A program made the position numbers and the translations under genes. DNA of 64,000 nt from Monosporascus cannonballus. Its lineage: Eukaryota > Ascomycota > Sordariomycetes > Xylariales. The notes beneath the pieces were generated by a model. It saw only the letters and a program-made list of their open reading frames with translations. It ran no database searches and was not told the DNA's origin. This document shows, one piece after another, positions 24,201-36,089 of the stretch. Within the stretch, counting starts at the first letter, position 1, and the number at the start of each line of letters is the position of its first letter. Location of the stretch: positions 186,001 to 250,000 of the forward strand of contig QJNS01000040.1 of assembly GCA_004154925.1 (NCBI GenBank), read 5' to 3'.

Positions 24201-27164
24201 GAACGTACAAAAAATAGATTTATAATATTTCTTTAATTTTATAAAATATCAAATTATTAATCAACGTATACACGCAGTACACTTATAAACGAAAACCGAA
24301 ATATTTAAAATATATTATTATTCGAGTATATATTAAGATAGATCTTGAACAAAATCTTTCTAATTCAAAAAGAAAAAACGTTAATTATGTAGAAAAAATT
24401 TACAATACTTTCATTCCTTTAATTATAACAAAGATTATTCGAAATTTTAGGCAACATACTATTAGTATTGTTATTGTTATTAAGAAAAAGATTTTAAATA
24501 ATGTTCTAAAACGATAAGAATAGTTCAAAAAATTAAAGATATACTTGCACATGAGTGAATATATTTTAATAAATTAAATATTAATACTTTAAATATTTTA
24601 TCAAAGACGGTAATAAGATAAGAAGATAATTAAAGAATATTATATATTAGTATTCTCTATATAAATTAAAAAACGCCAAACTGATAGATGTAAAACAAAT
24701 CAAATTATAGCTGTTATTATAATCTTTCAAAATCCATATATTTCTTTGAAGAAAACTCTAATTAATATAAAGTATATTCGGATTTTTAAAATTATAACCG
24801 TTTTATTATTATCAATACTTTTCCTGAACTATAATTAGGTTATACAAAAAATAATTTTCGACTTAGTTGTTATTAATATAAACAAAGTTTAAAAAGCAAT
24901 AAAATCGATATTGTAACTAAGTAATTAACTTTGAAAACAAAGATTATTGAAATCTAATTACATAATACACGATGCTATTTCAAAAGAATAATTATGTCTT
25001 TAATAAATTATAATAATGTTTATTGCGTTTTACTACATATATTAAGTATTTTAAAAAAGACTAAAGTGTATTACAAATTATAAATTTCACTAAATTATAA
25101 ATCTTGTGAAATAATATTATCGAAACGTAATACGACATATATATAATTATTAATTACGTAGATATCCAAGGACATATAAACCCTTAAAACGGTTTTAATA
25201 TATTGATTATTTTTAACAAATAAAAATAGTTATTTCAAAATCTTGACGATACAAATACATTTTCAAATACAGTTAAAATATTGTGATATTCACTTTGCGA
25301 AATAATGCAATTATTACGAATTTTAAAGAAGCTATAGAATTTCTTAATATAAATTTTATTGTTAAATTTACTTTAGTAAAAATGTAAAATATAAGAATAT
25401 TGTAATATATTACTTTTCTGAATGTTAATAACGTTACAAAGCTATGTTCCTTGTATTAAAAAATATTGTTATCAAATAAATAAGATATATTTTCTTTAAA
25501 AATAATTTAATACTGTTGAATTATGTTATAAATGCTTTTTTAAAAAAGGACTCACGTTAATCTTAAAATATTAGTAAAACTATATAAGTTAAATTTCTTT
25601 AATTGTAAATTATTTATATTATTTTAACTTTAGACGAACAGACAAATAAAATAATTAATTTAAATGTTGAAAATATATTTGTATTACTATATTAATTACG
25701 AATAAAATAGTTGAGTTAAAACACTATTTATGGTGTAATTAATACATTCTATTAATAATTCAAAAAATATTAAAATTATTTTATTAAAGTTCATTTTGAG
25801 TTCATATCTAATATTTATTAGAGCGTGAATAATAATTCTATTAATGTTAAGATAATATTTATATCGAAATAATTTAAATATTGATACTAAATAATGACAA
25901 TTAAATTGCAATTCGAAGAAATTAAATAAATAAATATTATAATTTGAAAATATTGAAAGTATTAATTATCGACAAAGAGAAGACGGTTTATTTTAATAGA
26001 AAAGAATTAAAACGAGAAAGCTTTACAAAAAAGTCAATTTTAAATATATCGATTTATATAAAATCGTTAAAAGTCTTAACAAATAACTTGTAATTAAAAC
26101 TATTACTAAGAATGAAATGTTATTGTTTTCTTTATATATTCTCATTACAATTAATTACGGATATTATTAAAATTTATAAAGAATAAACCAACGCAAAAAT
26201 AGAAAACGAAACTATATAGTGAATAAAAAGAATTAATATACACAAAGAAATTGATTAATTTAGTACTTACTGAAATAAAAAGAATATTGAAATTTTTGAA
26301 AATACTTATAAATTTGTAAAACATATTATAAATATCTAATGCCTACTAAAAAATTTTTATTAATAATAATAAATGTATTTTAATTGATAATAACTTAATT
26401 AATACGCTCGAAATTGGTTTTATTAGCCGGGTTTACGGCTTATATTAAGTTATCGAGTAGAAATACGATTTTTAGTTATTATTCTTTTCTAAATTTTTAA
26501 ATCTTTCAATAGCTTGAGTATTTTAAACCTTCTATAGAAATATTCCAGTATTATAGTTACGAAACGGTTTTTCTTTTATTTTCGCACATCATTTAAACGT
26601 TTAATTAATTTATTCAAACATTATTAAGTTTAAACTAATTGTTTTAATTACGCGTTTTTTTAACTTCAAGCGGTTTTTTGTTACGGCCTTATCTACCGTA
26701 ACAGCTCTTATACGGCTGTAAGCACTAGGATGATTGCTACAATTGCGATCATTCCACTGATCTTTCGCCCTGGTGGCGTAATGGCATGGTGCAGCCATAA
26801 CATTTTTTTTCGACGATAAACCTTTTATATTCGAATTTTCAATAGGTAAAACTGTGATATATATATCCGTTTTTAATATAATTCGTATATGTCTCCGCAA
26901 TATAGTAAAGTTTATATATTTTGTTTTCGAATTTATAAAAAAACACATAAAATTGAATAATATGACAAATTTAACCGTAAAATGCATTTTGAAAGAATTA
27001 ATATCTTAATACGTTTGCAAAAACGAAATATCTTAATTCGACCTTAGATAATAAATATAAAAAAGGAAAAAGTATTTACTATGTTTAAATAAACGATAAA
27101 TCGATTTTTAAAAACAAAACTTCTAGGCAAAACAATCTTATTATAATTTAACAAATTTAGTTAT
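21221..27164 (+). mobile_element. Highly decayed B-family Gypsy element
   Basis: This stretch is colinear with element B at an offset of about 9.0-9.2 kb. Shared landmarks are the aatattcgatcg block (14374 versus 23530), the reverse transcriptase YxDD region (about 15120 versus 24160), the integrase segment (16161 versus 25161) and the region before the 3' LTR (17857-17990 versus 27000-27137). Decay is clearly greater than in B, so it is older or was mutated more often. Its 3' LTR starts near 27140, is cut by element C and resumes at 33997-34373. I could not locate its 5' LTR; it may be missing. Confidence 0.65.
26679..26802 (-). mobile_element. 124-bp short TIR element, copy 1
   Basis: Ends TGTTACGGCC...GGCTGCACCATAACA-type (as read on the opposite strand), flanked by ttttt on both sides, a 5-bp target duplication. 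Member of a 124-132-bp family also at 28815, 34913 and 35499, and in diverged form near 54786. It is far less AT-rich than the decayed retroelement around it, so it either inserted after RIP or is too short to be recognised. No transposase; non-autonomous. TG...CA ends and a 5-bp duplication also fit a miniature LTR derivative. Confidence 0.82.
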
Positions 27165-27169
27165 TATAA

Positions 27170-27529
27170 TATAACGGCTAAACGGTTTAACCAACTATTA
27201 AACCTTAAGTCGACGGGTTTATATTAATAGGAGTATTATGAGAATTTGAATAATAAATATAGTAATCATTTTATATTTTTTAAAACCAAATGTATATTAC
27301 AATCGGTTAATATTAAGAAATATAATAAACGTATATATATATATTAATTCTTAATATTATTATTCGTTTTTGTTTATCCGTACTTAATGAATTCTTGCTA
27401 AACGGTTACTTAATGCTAATTAATCGCATTTAGCAAATTTTTACCAAATACCTATTACGTAACTCAAAAAGTGGTTTGTATTATTTTCGTTAATTGTTTC
27501 TTAAGGCCGGAATCTGTTAAATCGTAATA
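27170..27529 (-). repeat. 3' LTR of element C
   Basis: 360 bp; reverse-complement B-family LTR. A pyrimidine run just inside (about 27534-27545) is the polypurine tract read on the other strand. Confidence 0.85.
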
Positions 27530-28164
27530 TAATTTTTCTTTTCTCCAAATCTTGCCTTTAAAAATTTATTTTTTTAATAATTATTACTTGTTTTTTACGA
27601 TATCGAATCGCATTATTAAAAATGATCGTCAGGTTTTTTTTACCACTTATCTGCAAAACCCTTTTTTATTTTTAACGATTTTGATTTTGAAATTATACCG
27701 TACTTTTTATGTTTTTTAAGGGTTAAAAAAACGAAATAATAGAAAATATTTTAAAATATAAAGCTTACGTAAAACGTAAATATTCTGATAATAAAACCGG
27801 TATTTCTTTTTTTCTTAAAAAATATTCGCGCCGAAAACCAACATTGAAAACGAAAAGGTGTTTTTGCAAAAAAATATTTTTTAAAATTGCAAAAACATTA
27901 TTAATACAAAATAAATAAAGTTATCGCACGTTTAATCCGTTTTCGGAAACAAAAGGCTATTTTTCGTTCGTAAAAAATAAAAATAATATAACAGGAATTA
28001 TAATTGCTCGAAAAACTAAAAAAGCAAAAACGCCAAAAGCAGGTTATCGCCGAGGCTTCTATAGCCGCATTAATTCCTTTTACTGGTTCCGTAAACTGGT
28101 TTGGTATTGGCGATACAGATTAATCCGTTAAAAATACCGATTAAAATATAATTATGTTTAGTAA

Positions 28165-31100
28165 TTCGTTATTATTAATAAAAGCTTTTTAATAAGCACT
28201 AAATGTTAATAAGATTCTTAACGAGTTTTTAAGCGTTTTTAAAATCTGAGTATTTTTTTATTTAATTAGATATTAAATAAATCCGTTCTGTTTTGATATA
28301 TCGAAAGGCTTTTCTAATTTATATACTTATTCGTTTTTTGTTTTTATATCGTTTTATACTGTATATACCTTAATTATATTCGTTATTAATTCGAATAAAA
28401 AAACGTAAAAAATTAAATAAATTTAATTTTAGGTAAGACTTTTAATTAATAATTATTTTCTGAAATTCTTTTGATAATTTTATATAAACCAATATTTTTA
28501 AAGTCAAGTCTTTTACTAGGTTGTTTTATTTAAATATTTTTTGTAGCGAAAAATACTATTTCCCCTTTTCAAAAACAATTTTCTTTAGTTTTTTTGGTTA
28601 TAATATTTACTTACTTAATTTCGTCCGAATGCCAATTCCGTTTTTATTTCTTTCTATAATTATTGTTATTATTTCAAAATAAAAATTAATTTAATATTAA
28701 TTAGAATATTATTGCGTACTTTTTTATAAATTTTTAAAATAAAATCAAAATTCGCGTTTACAAATATTATTTTAATATTTTCGTAATAATTAATATTATA
28801 AATTAATTAAACAATGTTACGGCCTGGTCACCCGTAAGAGCTCCAGAGTATATATGCAGCTGTAAGCACCAGGATGATTGCCACAATTGCGATTATTCCA
28901 CCGATCTTTTGCCCTGGTGGCGTGATGGTATGGTGCAGCCATAACAAACAATTAATAACTTTTCAAATTAATTATTTTATTTATAAATGATATAATATTA
29001 TAAATAAATTTGCAGAGTTTAATTTCTTAATTTTATTTATTTATTTATAATTTAAATACGTTAAATAATTTGTAATTTAAGCTAATTTATGTTATAAAGC
29101 TTTGCCAAAATTTAAATACAAATACTAAGTTTTTATTTAATATAATATTTATTAATAATTTATCTATATCAAAAATATGTTTAAAAGATATATATGCTAA
29201 TTATTCGGTATTTATATTTTTATAATATAGTAAAAAATAGGAAAATTTTGTAAATCGATCGACGATTACAAAAATACTATCTTAATATATTATCGTAATT
29301 TGCTTTCTTGATATAAAAAGCTTAATAATAATATTAAATATAATTAAATATTGTAAACATTATACGATTAATAATAATTATAATTTTCTATATAGTTTAT
29401 ATTGTCAAACTTTTACTTTAGCATAAATATCATATTGCCGTATAAATTTTTATATTATTAATTTTATTTTAAAAAGAAAATAGGTACGTTACAACCGTTT
29501 TAAGGTTTTATAAATTCCTGGATATTTATATAATTCATATTCGTATATTTTTCGTATTAAATATTTTTAATATTTTTTAAAAACTTATATTTTATTTGTT
29601 TTTTAGTCTTTTAAGAAGCCGTTATTCTATTGCTAGATCTTCTAATATATATTTAAAGGTATGATCCGAATTATTACAATTTATTATAAACGTATATATC
29701 TTTTTATAATAATATTAAAAATTCTATAACTAATTTTAATGAATTTTTCTTTAAAATTAAATTATTTACGTAAAATATTTACTTTGCCATTTTTTAAATC
29801 TTTTTATAAATAATAATAAAATCAAAATTTGTAATTTTTTTATATAACGAAATTATCATTTTGTAAATTCTTTGGTCGTAATAAATTAGATAAAATTTAA
29901 ATAATTTATATATATCTTAATCTAATATAAATTTCTTTTTAAGAAATACCTAAATTCCCGAAATACCAAAATAATAACGATAAATGTTTAATTTAAAATA
30001 TTGTAATTAAGATTAATTTTCTTTAACTTATACGAAAAAAATATAATAAGAATTAATTTGACTTAATTATTTGTTTATGCGATTATAATATTTAACATAT
30101 AATCCGAAATATCGGTTTTTAATTTAACGGGGCGGTTTAAATCGTATATAATTAATATTAACTTGTTAATAATCGTATCCTTAATATCTTACAATATCTT
30201 TTCCGTATTTAATATTTATTTAAATGTTTTTTTCGTAAAATTCATTAAAAATATAATTATTTTATTAAAACTTCGAATACAGTTCTTATTATAATTAACG
30301 AATTTAAAAAATCCTTATATTTTTTTAATTATCGTTCATATTTATTAATTTTTAATTATAATCATTTTCTGAAATTTATTTTAATATATTTTAAAATAAT
30401 AATATATTTTAAATATTTTATATTTTATATATAAAATTAATTGTTTTTAATATTACTAAATAATATTACGCTCTATAAGTTTAAAGAATCTTATAAATAT
30501 ATTTTATTAACATTTTTTCCCTTTTTAAAAAAATTGAAATGTCGTCGAAATAATATATAACGAAAATATCCAAATATTTTCGTAATACATAATAAATTTT
30601 TCGCTAAAAAATTACTAATATGTTTATAAATTTTATTAATATTGCCAAATATTTCAATAATTCGTATTTTATTATAAAGGTTACTTTTTATTCTTATCTT
30701 TTTTAAGTTTTAATAAAATTATATTTATTTTTACAATCGAACGTTATAAATTATATAATTCCGTAAAATCGGTTTTTTATTTCCGTAATTAAAAATAATA
30801 ATATTTAATTTTTAATAATAATATGATTTAATTATCGGTAATTAATTATAAATCGTAAATTTTTATTCTTTTTAAATAGGAAAAACATAAGATATTTTAT
30901 TGGTAATTTCGAAAATCGAGTTTATTTTTATAACCGATTTTTTAGATATTTCTCGAAAATCCGTAATTCGTTTGTGTTAAAATTATAAGTATGGTAAATT
31001 TTTAACGAAAATCTTTGTTTAAAGATTATTTTATAATTCTATTCGTTATATTTTTATAATTTCGTATTAAGTTTTTTTTACAATCTACTTATATTTATAA
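28165..31100 (-). pseudogene. Element C pol remnant
   Basis: Minus-strand counterpart of element B pol. The chromodomain, integrase zinc-binding and reverse transcriptase segments can be paired with those of B and D, but each is closed by RIP-type stops. The 28815-28946 short element interrupts it. Confidence 0.7.
28815..28946 (-). mobile_element. 132-bp short TIR element, copy 2, inside element C
   Basis: Begins TGTTACGGCC, ends GGCTGCACC-type then ATAACA, and is flanked by a perfect aacaa duplication (28810-28814 and 28947-28951). The element keeps CpA and CpG sites although the retroelement on both sides has lost nearly all of them, so it most likely landed after C had been mutated. Confidence 0.9.
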
Positions 31101-33600
31101 TATTATGATGATGAGTTGGTTCCGTTTTCTAAATTTTAAAATTATTATTTTAAATTGTTATTTAATTACTTTAATTTTGTTTTAATAATAATAATAATAC
31201 GTCGTATTTTTTAATACCCGTTTCTCTTTATATTTTATCCTTTTAAATAATAAAACCTTTATTATATTTTTATACTTATATCTATTATTATTATCAATCG
31301 AATATTAAGATCTTAATATTTTTCATTAATAAAAAATAAAACAAGTTTTAGTAACCTAATATTTCCGTTAATTAAAATTTCGTATTAATGTATTTATAAT
31401 AATCCTGAAATTATATCCTAATTTCCGAATAAAATAATGTCGAAATTAATCGTGTAATATCGTCTTAAAATAAAATTTTCGAAATAATTAATTTCGCGTA
31501 TAATATTTCTATTATCGTAAATAAATTCCTAAATTGCGGCATTTATTATTATATAAGGTTTTAAATTATATTTTTATAATAATATATATTTATTAATTAT
31601 ATTTAATATAATTTAGTTTGAACTTAAAGTTCCGTAATCAATTATTATAATATATTAATACGTTCTAATATATATTTTTGAAGTAAAATAATTATTAATA
31701 TTTTTAAAGTCACTTTTAAAATTGTTTTTAAGCATTTTTTTAATTTTTTTAATTTTCGTTATTTTATGGTTTTTCTTTTCTAAATAACCTTTTTCTTTTA
31801 ATTCTTATTCCAATTTATTAAGTTTTACTTATATTTTTTCGTTTAATACGTTAAAGTATTAAATATATTATTATTATCGGCATATTATTCCTTCGAATTA
31901 TATTAATTAATATTGATTTTGTTATAATTTGTTTTCTTATTGAATAACTTATGTTCCTATATTTGTAATTACAACTTATTATATGTCGTTTTAACTGTTA
32001 TTTTAAAAGTCTTTTATAAATTAATATATTTTTTAATAACTTTTTTGCTGGAAATTTATAATAAATACTAATTAATAATAAAAATCCTTAATAATTAATT
32101 CATAATATTTTTTATTATATATTAAATTAATTTCTTTCTATTTAATCATTTTATTATTCATAATAATAAAAAGGGCTTTTTTACGGGTATTCTTTTTTAT
32201 ATGCCAGTTTTTTATTTCGGCCAATTATTAACCATTTTTGAGGTTATAATTCGAAATTATTAATATTATTATTTATTATTTTTATTAATTTTGGTATAAT
32301 TTGGAAAATCGAATCGCTTATAATATATACGGATAATTTATTTACAAATATATTATTTTTATTTTTCGTAATCGAGATATTCTTATCGTCGACAATATAT
32401 AACATATATTTTGTTATATTGATTAAGGATTCCGAAACAAATGTTTTTTATCTAATTTTAGTATTTGCGTAATTATCCTTATAATATTTTTTATTATATT
32501 CGCATTATTTATTAAGCTAGTTTTTTAAAGTTTTACATTTTTCGTCGAATGTTTTATTATAATAATCTTAATTGGACCTTTTGTGATAAGTCTAATATAT
32601 ATTTGGCCTAAATTTTATTAATAATTTTGTTATTATTTCTTTATTTATTTTTATATTATTTGTTTAATACGGGTATTTAATCATGTTATCGTAGTTTCTT
32701 AAATTCTTTATATTTTTAAAATTTATGTTCCATTTTGCCATAATTAAAATACTTAATTTGGCTTTAATTTTGTTTATAAGTAACGCCGAATTCCATAAGT
32801 CCTAATGCTATTTCATAAAAAAACAAAAAGTCCGTTTCGTTTTTTCCTATAATTAAATTTATTATATTCTGAATATAAAACGTACTATTTTTTTACCGTT
32901 TTTTAAATTGTTAATTATTAATTTTAATTATTTTTATAATACACCGGTTTAAAGTAATTAATTATTTAATTCGAATAATTTTAATTTTTTATTTTATTTT
33001 TAAATTTGTTATAAAATATATTAATAGAAATATCGGCTTTATTATTTCCTGATCCGAGTTTAACCGTAAAGCTTTTGAAAATTACGGCGTACTTAAAAAT
33101 AAATCTTTTTTGTTAAAATTATAAAAATTTGTAAGCCGTAAATATTTTTTAAAGTGCCAAAATTATTACATATTTTATTTTGGAAATTAATATATATTAA
33201 AAAAATCTTATTAATAAAAGTTTTTTATCCGATTTTTTTATTTCAAAAAAGTTCTTTATAATAGATCTAAACTAATTAATAACGCTTCCCGTTAAACATA
33301 TTTTTATTATTAAAATTTAATCCACTCGGTCGCTAAAGTTTAAAAAACGAATATAAATTCGTACCTAAATTAAAAAGGTTTAAAAATTACTTTTTTTATC
33401 ATAAAGCTCCGGCTTTCTAAGTTTTATACGGGCGAAAAAAACTTAGGCAAATAACGTAACCTTAATTTGTTAAATCTTTTTAATTCCCGAATTCAAGCTT
33501 AAAATTGCTAAATAAAAAATTTTTAAATATTGGTTAATATTTTAACAATATTAAATATTATTTAAAATTTAATGGTACTACAAAATAAAAATTTATAACA

Positions 33601-33991
33601 TATAACGGCTTAACCGTGTTATTAATTATTAAACCTTAATTTAATAAGTTTATATTAATAAAATTATTATAAAAATCTATATAATAAATAAAATAATTGT
33701 ATTACATTTTTTAACCGTAAACGTATATTATAAAGAATTAATAGTAATAAATGTTATAAGTTAAAATTATTTAAATTATGGAAATAATATATATATATAT
33801 ATATATTGATTTTTAATATTACTATTTGTTTTTGCTTATTTGTACTTAGTGAATTTTTGCTAACCGGTTGTTTAATATTAATCAATCGTGCTTAGCAGAT
33901 TTTTGCTAAGTACCCATCACGTGACCCGAGAGGTGGTCCGTGGTATCCTCGTTAACCGTTTTCTAAAGCCGGAGCTTGTCAGGTCGTAATA
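33601..33991 (-). repeat. 5' LTR of element C
   Basis: 391 bp. Better preserved in its right half (33850-33985) than its partner. Contains a TA microsatellite at about 33790-33808. Confidence 0.85.
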
Positions 33992-33996
33992 TATAA

Positions 33997-34373
33997 AAAT
34001 GTTCGGACTTTTTAAAAGCGTAATTCTCATTAAGAACGAAGTTACGTAATTAATGTAATAAATTTAGTTTAATTAATTAATTAAGATATTTTAAGACTAT
34101 AAAATTTTAAAATAACTTATAGAATTTAAAAAAGTTTAACTACGAAATATTGTTAACTCGATACAAATAGCTTCAACTAAAAATAAAATATATATACTCG
34201 TTAAAATTATAGTTTAAGTAGCATTAATTTGTAACAAAATTTCGTTATCTAAAATGTCCTGTATATTAAGAAACGTTATTAAATTATTTTATTATTTACA
34301 TTTTTACGATATTTCAACTAATAAAAACTCGTACGACTTATATTTAATAATTAGTTAGCCTTTTAACCGTTAT
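33997..34373 (+). repeat. Right part of a 3' LTR split by element C
   Basis: Continues, after the tataa duplication, the plus-oriented B-family LTR that begins near 27140. The join reads through the LTR positions corresponding to ttctggaaacggtcgg in element B, and the end near 34373 matches the ...AGCC...CCGTTA(T) terminus. This shows that C inserted into an existing LTR. Confidence 0.7.
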
Positions 34374-34554
34374 TTCAAAATATTCTTAGTACTAAGAAAT
34401 TAAATTAAGTTATTTATTATCTAAAACCTTATGATATTTTTGTTAATATAATATCGTATTATTAAGGTTTAATACAAAAATAAATTCCTTAACCGTTAAG
34501 ATAAAATTTTGAAAAATTTATAAAAATACTACGAAAGTTAGTTACGTTTAATAG

Positions 34555-35083
34555 TATTATGATCTAACTGGCTTGGCAGGCCTAGGGACGGTCGGGGAGA
34601 GAAAAGAACTAAGCCCGACATTGAAGTTGATCAGGTGACGAGCTTAAGGCTCTTAGAGGTTTTGGCACCTTGAGCCCCTTGAGCTGCACAGAAGGATCAG
34701 AGAGCTCGGAGTGCTTAAAGGGTTGAGCACTTTAAGCACCTTGAGCCAGAAGTACCATACATATGCTCGTTATTTCCATAGTTTAAATAGCAGCAGCTTG
34801 CAATATAACTTCGTTACCTAAGATACCTTTGGTATTACGAGACTTAACCAGTTATTGCATTTATTGCTCAGAATCCCACGATACTCCTGCCAACATAAAC
34901 CCGTACGACTTATGTTACGGTTGCACCTTATGCCGCTACGCCGCCAGGGCAAAAGATCGGTGGAATGATCGCAATTGTGGCCATCATCCTGGTGCTTACA
35001 GCTGTATATATACTGGAGCTCTTACGGTGGACCAAGCCGTAACAACTTAGGTTTAATAGTTGGTTAAATCCCTAGACGTCACA
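34555..35083 (+). mobile_element. Solo LTR of the B family, interrupted by a short element
   Basis: Starts tattatgatc (B-family TGTTATGACC) and ends gacgtcaca, with near-matching flanks aatag / aataa. Internal order follows the B LTR: GC-rich direct repeats of the aagg(c)t(c/t)-ag type at 34640-34745, the cttgcaatat region, then the cccacgatactcctgcc region. There is no internal domain. It retains balanced composition and marks the transition from the AT block to the gene island. Removing the 132-bp insertion at 34913-35044 restores a normal LTR. Confidence 0.82.
34913..35044 (+). mobile_element. 132-bp short TIR element, copy 3, inside the solo LTR
   Basis: Flanked by perfect actta duplications (34908-34912 and 35045-35049). 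Same length as the 28815 copy, opposite orientation. One frame is open across the element and encodes a hydrophobic stretch (GQKIGGMIAIVAIILVLTAV), shared with the other copies. Confidence 0.9.
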
Positions 35084-35498
35084 AATAATCTCTACTAATT
35101 ACTTACTTAAAATAATAATTTATTGTAAAATAATATAAATTATTAAAATTTTATTAAAATTTTATTATTAATACCTTTTTACATTTACTCGTAATTTATA
35201 AATATTAATACAATCTAGTCTGTTTTATTTAATTATTATAACTATATAATTCTTAAAATTAAGTTAGTTAAGTTGGTTTTGTTTAATTATCAGTCGCCTG
35301 TAATCGAGTTGACCCTGTTTGATTATTGTAGTTATTTGATTTTTATGAACTAAGTTGGTCTGGCTTGGCTTAACGCTTTTGGCAATCGCCAAGCTAGTTG
35401 GACTATAATATTTATGACGCTTTTGTTGCCCTCGTATCCTTTACGTTAGCGTAGATCTATCAACATTTTTTTTTTTCGCCTGCGCGATTTTTCGGGGG
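35084..35498. other. Transition zone between AT block and gene island
   Basis: AT-rich at the left, becoming balanced by about 35280. Contains short imperfect repeats of the aagttggt(t/c)tgg type (35268-35365) and a T-run at 35466-35476. No gene seen. Confidence 0.5.
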
Positions 35499-35623
35499 TG
35501 TTTAGACTGCACCTTAACCGCTACGCAACCAGGGCAACAGATCGGTGGGATGATCGCAATTGTGGCAATCATTCTAGTGCTTACAGCTGTATAAGAGCTG
35601 TTACGATGGACCAGGTCGTGACA
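35499..35623 (+). mobile_element. 125-bp short TIR element, copy 4
   Basis: Same family as 26679 (the shorter form with tataagagctg near its end). Ends TGTTTAGACTGCACC...GTCGTGACA. Flanks ggggg and gggag are a near-match 5-bp duplication. Confidence 0.8.
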
Positions 35624-36089
35624 GGGAGGCCGTTTTCAATGTTCATTCCGGTTCGGGCTGGTCATTGCTTGCTATCATAATCTGATTTGACTTTTAAGCA
35701 ATTCCTGCTATAACTAGTTGTGTTATTATTGTTAAAGAAAGCGAAGGTGTTGTTTGTTGTAGGACAGCTTAGGATGTTTAAATAGGTTGGTATGCATTGG
35801 TACGTGGACCACTTTAAAAAGCTCCATATATAATGTGGGAGCCACCGCATAACGTTATTACAGGGTACTTACAATGTAGATCACTAACCAGTTACCGCTA
35901 TCCTGCGACACTTGTTAATGAATCTCCCCGCAATACAAGTGAACTTAAATACATATTGTCAACTACATTAATCCCAAGAACATTATGGATTTCCGGAAGG
36001 TAATACAAGATAACGTAAAGTGCATCAACAACAAAGGGGACCTTGCATCCATGGAGAACGCCCCACTTAAGCAGCAGTTACCGCTATCT
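35624..36089. other. 3' flank of P450-1
   Basis: Balanced composition, no convincing coding frame. It must hold the polyadenylation region of the P450 gene ending at 36090. Confidence 0.5.

Larger units (their letters stand above)
27170..33991 (-). mobile_element. Ty3/Gypsy chromovirus C (B family), minus strand, full length
   Basis: LTRs at 27170-27529 and 33601-33991 flanked by tataa on both sides (27165-27169 and 33992-33996). Because the duplication is AT-only, its support is weaker than for A or B, but the LTR ends independently place the boundaries there. Minus-strand domains follow the order of B: chromodomain about 28165-28265, integrase about 29.45-29.6 kb, reverse transcriptase about 30.46-30.9 kb. 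The motif near 33420-33470 is the reverse complement of B's 12180-12250. It is inserted into the 3' LTR of the decayed copy to its left and carries a 132-bp short element at 28815-28946. Confidence 0.88.

Noticed and set aside
34829..35050. 73-codon open frame
   Set aside because: It spans the solo LTR and the inserted 132-bp element; an artefact of the junction, and not the conserved hydrophobic frame.
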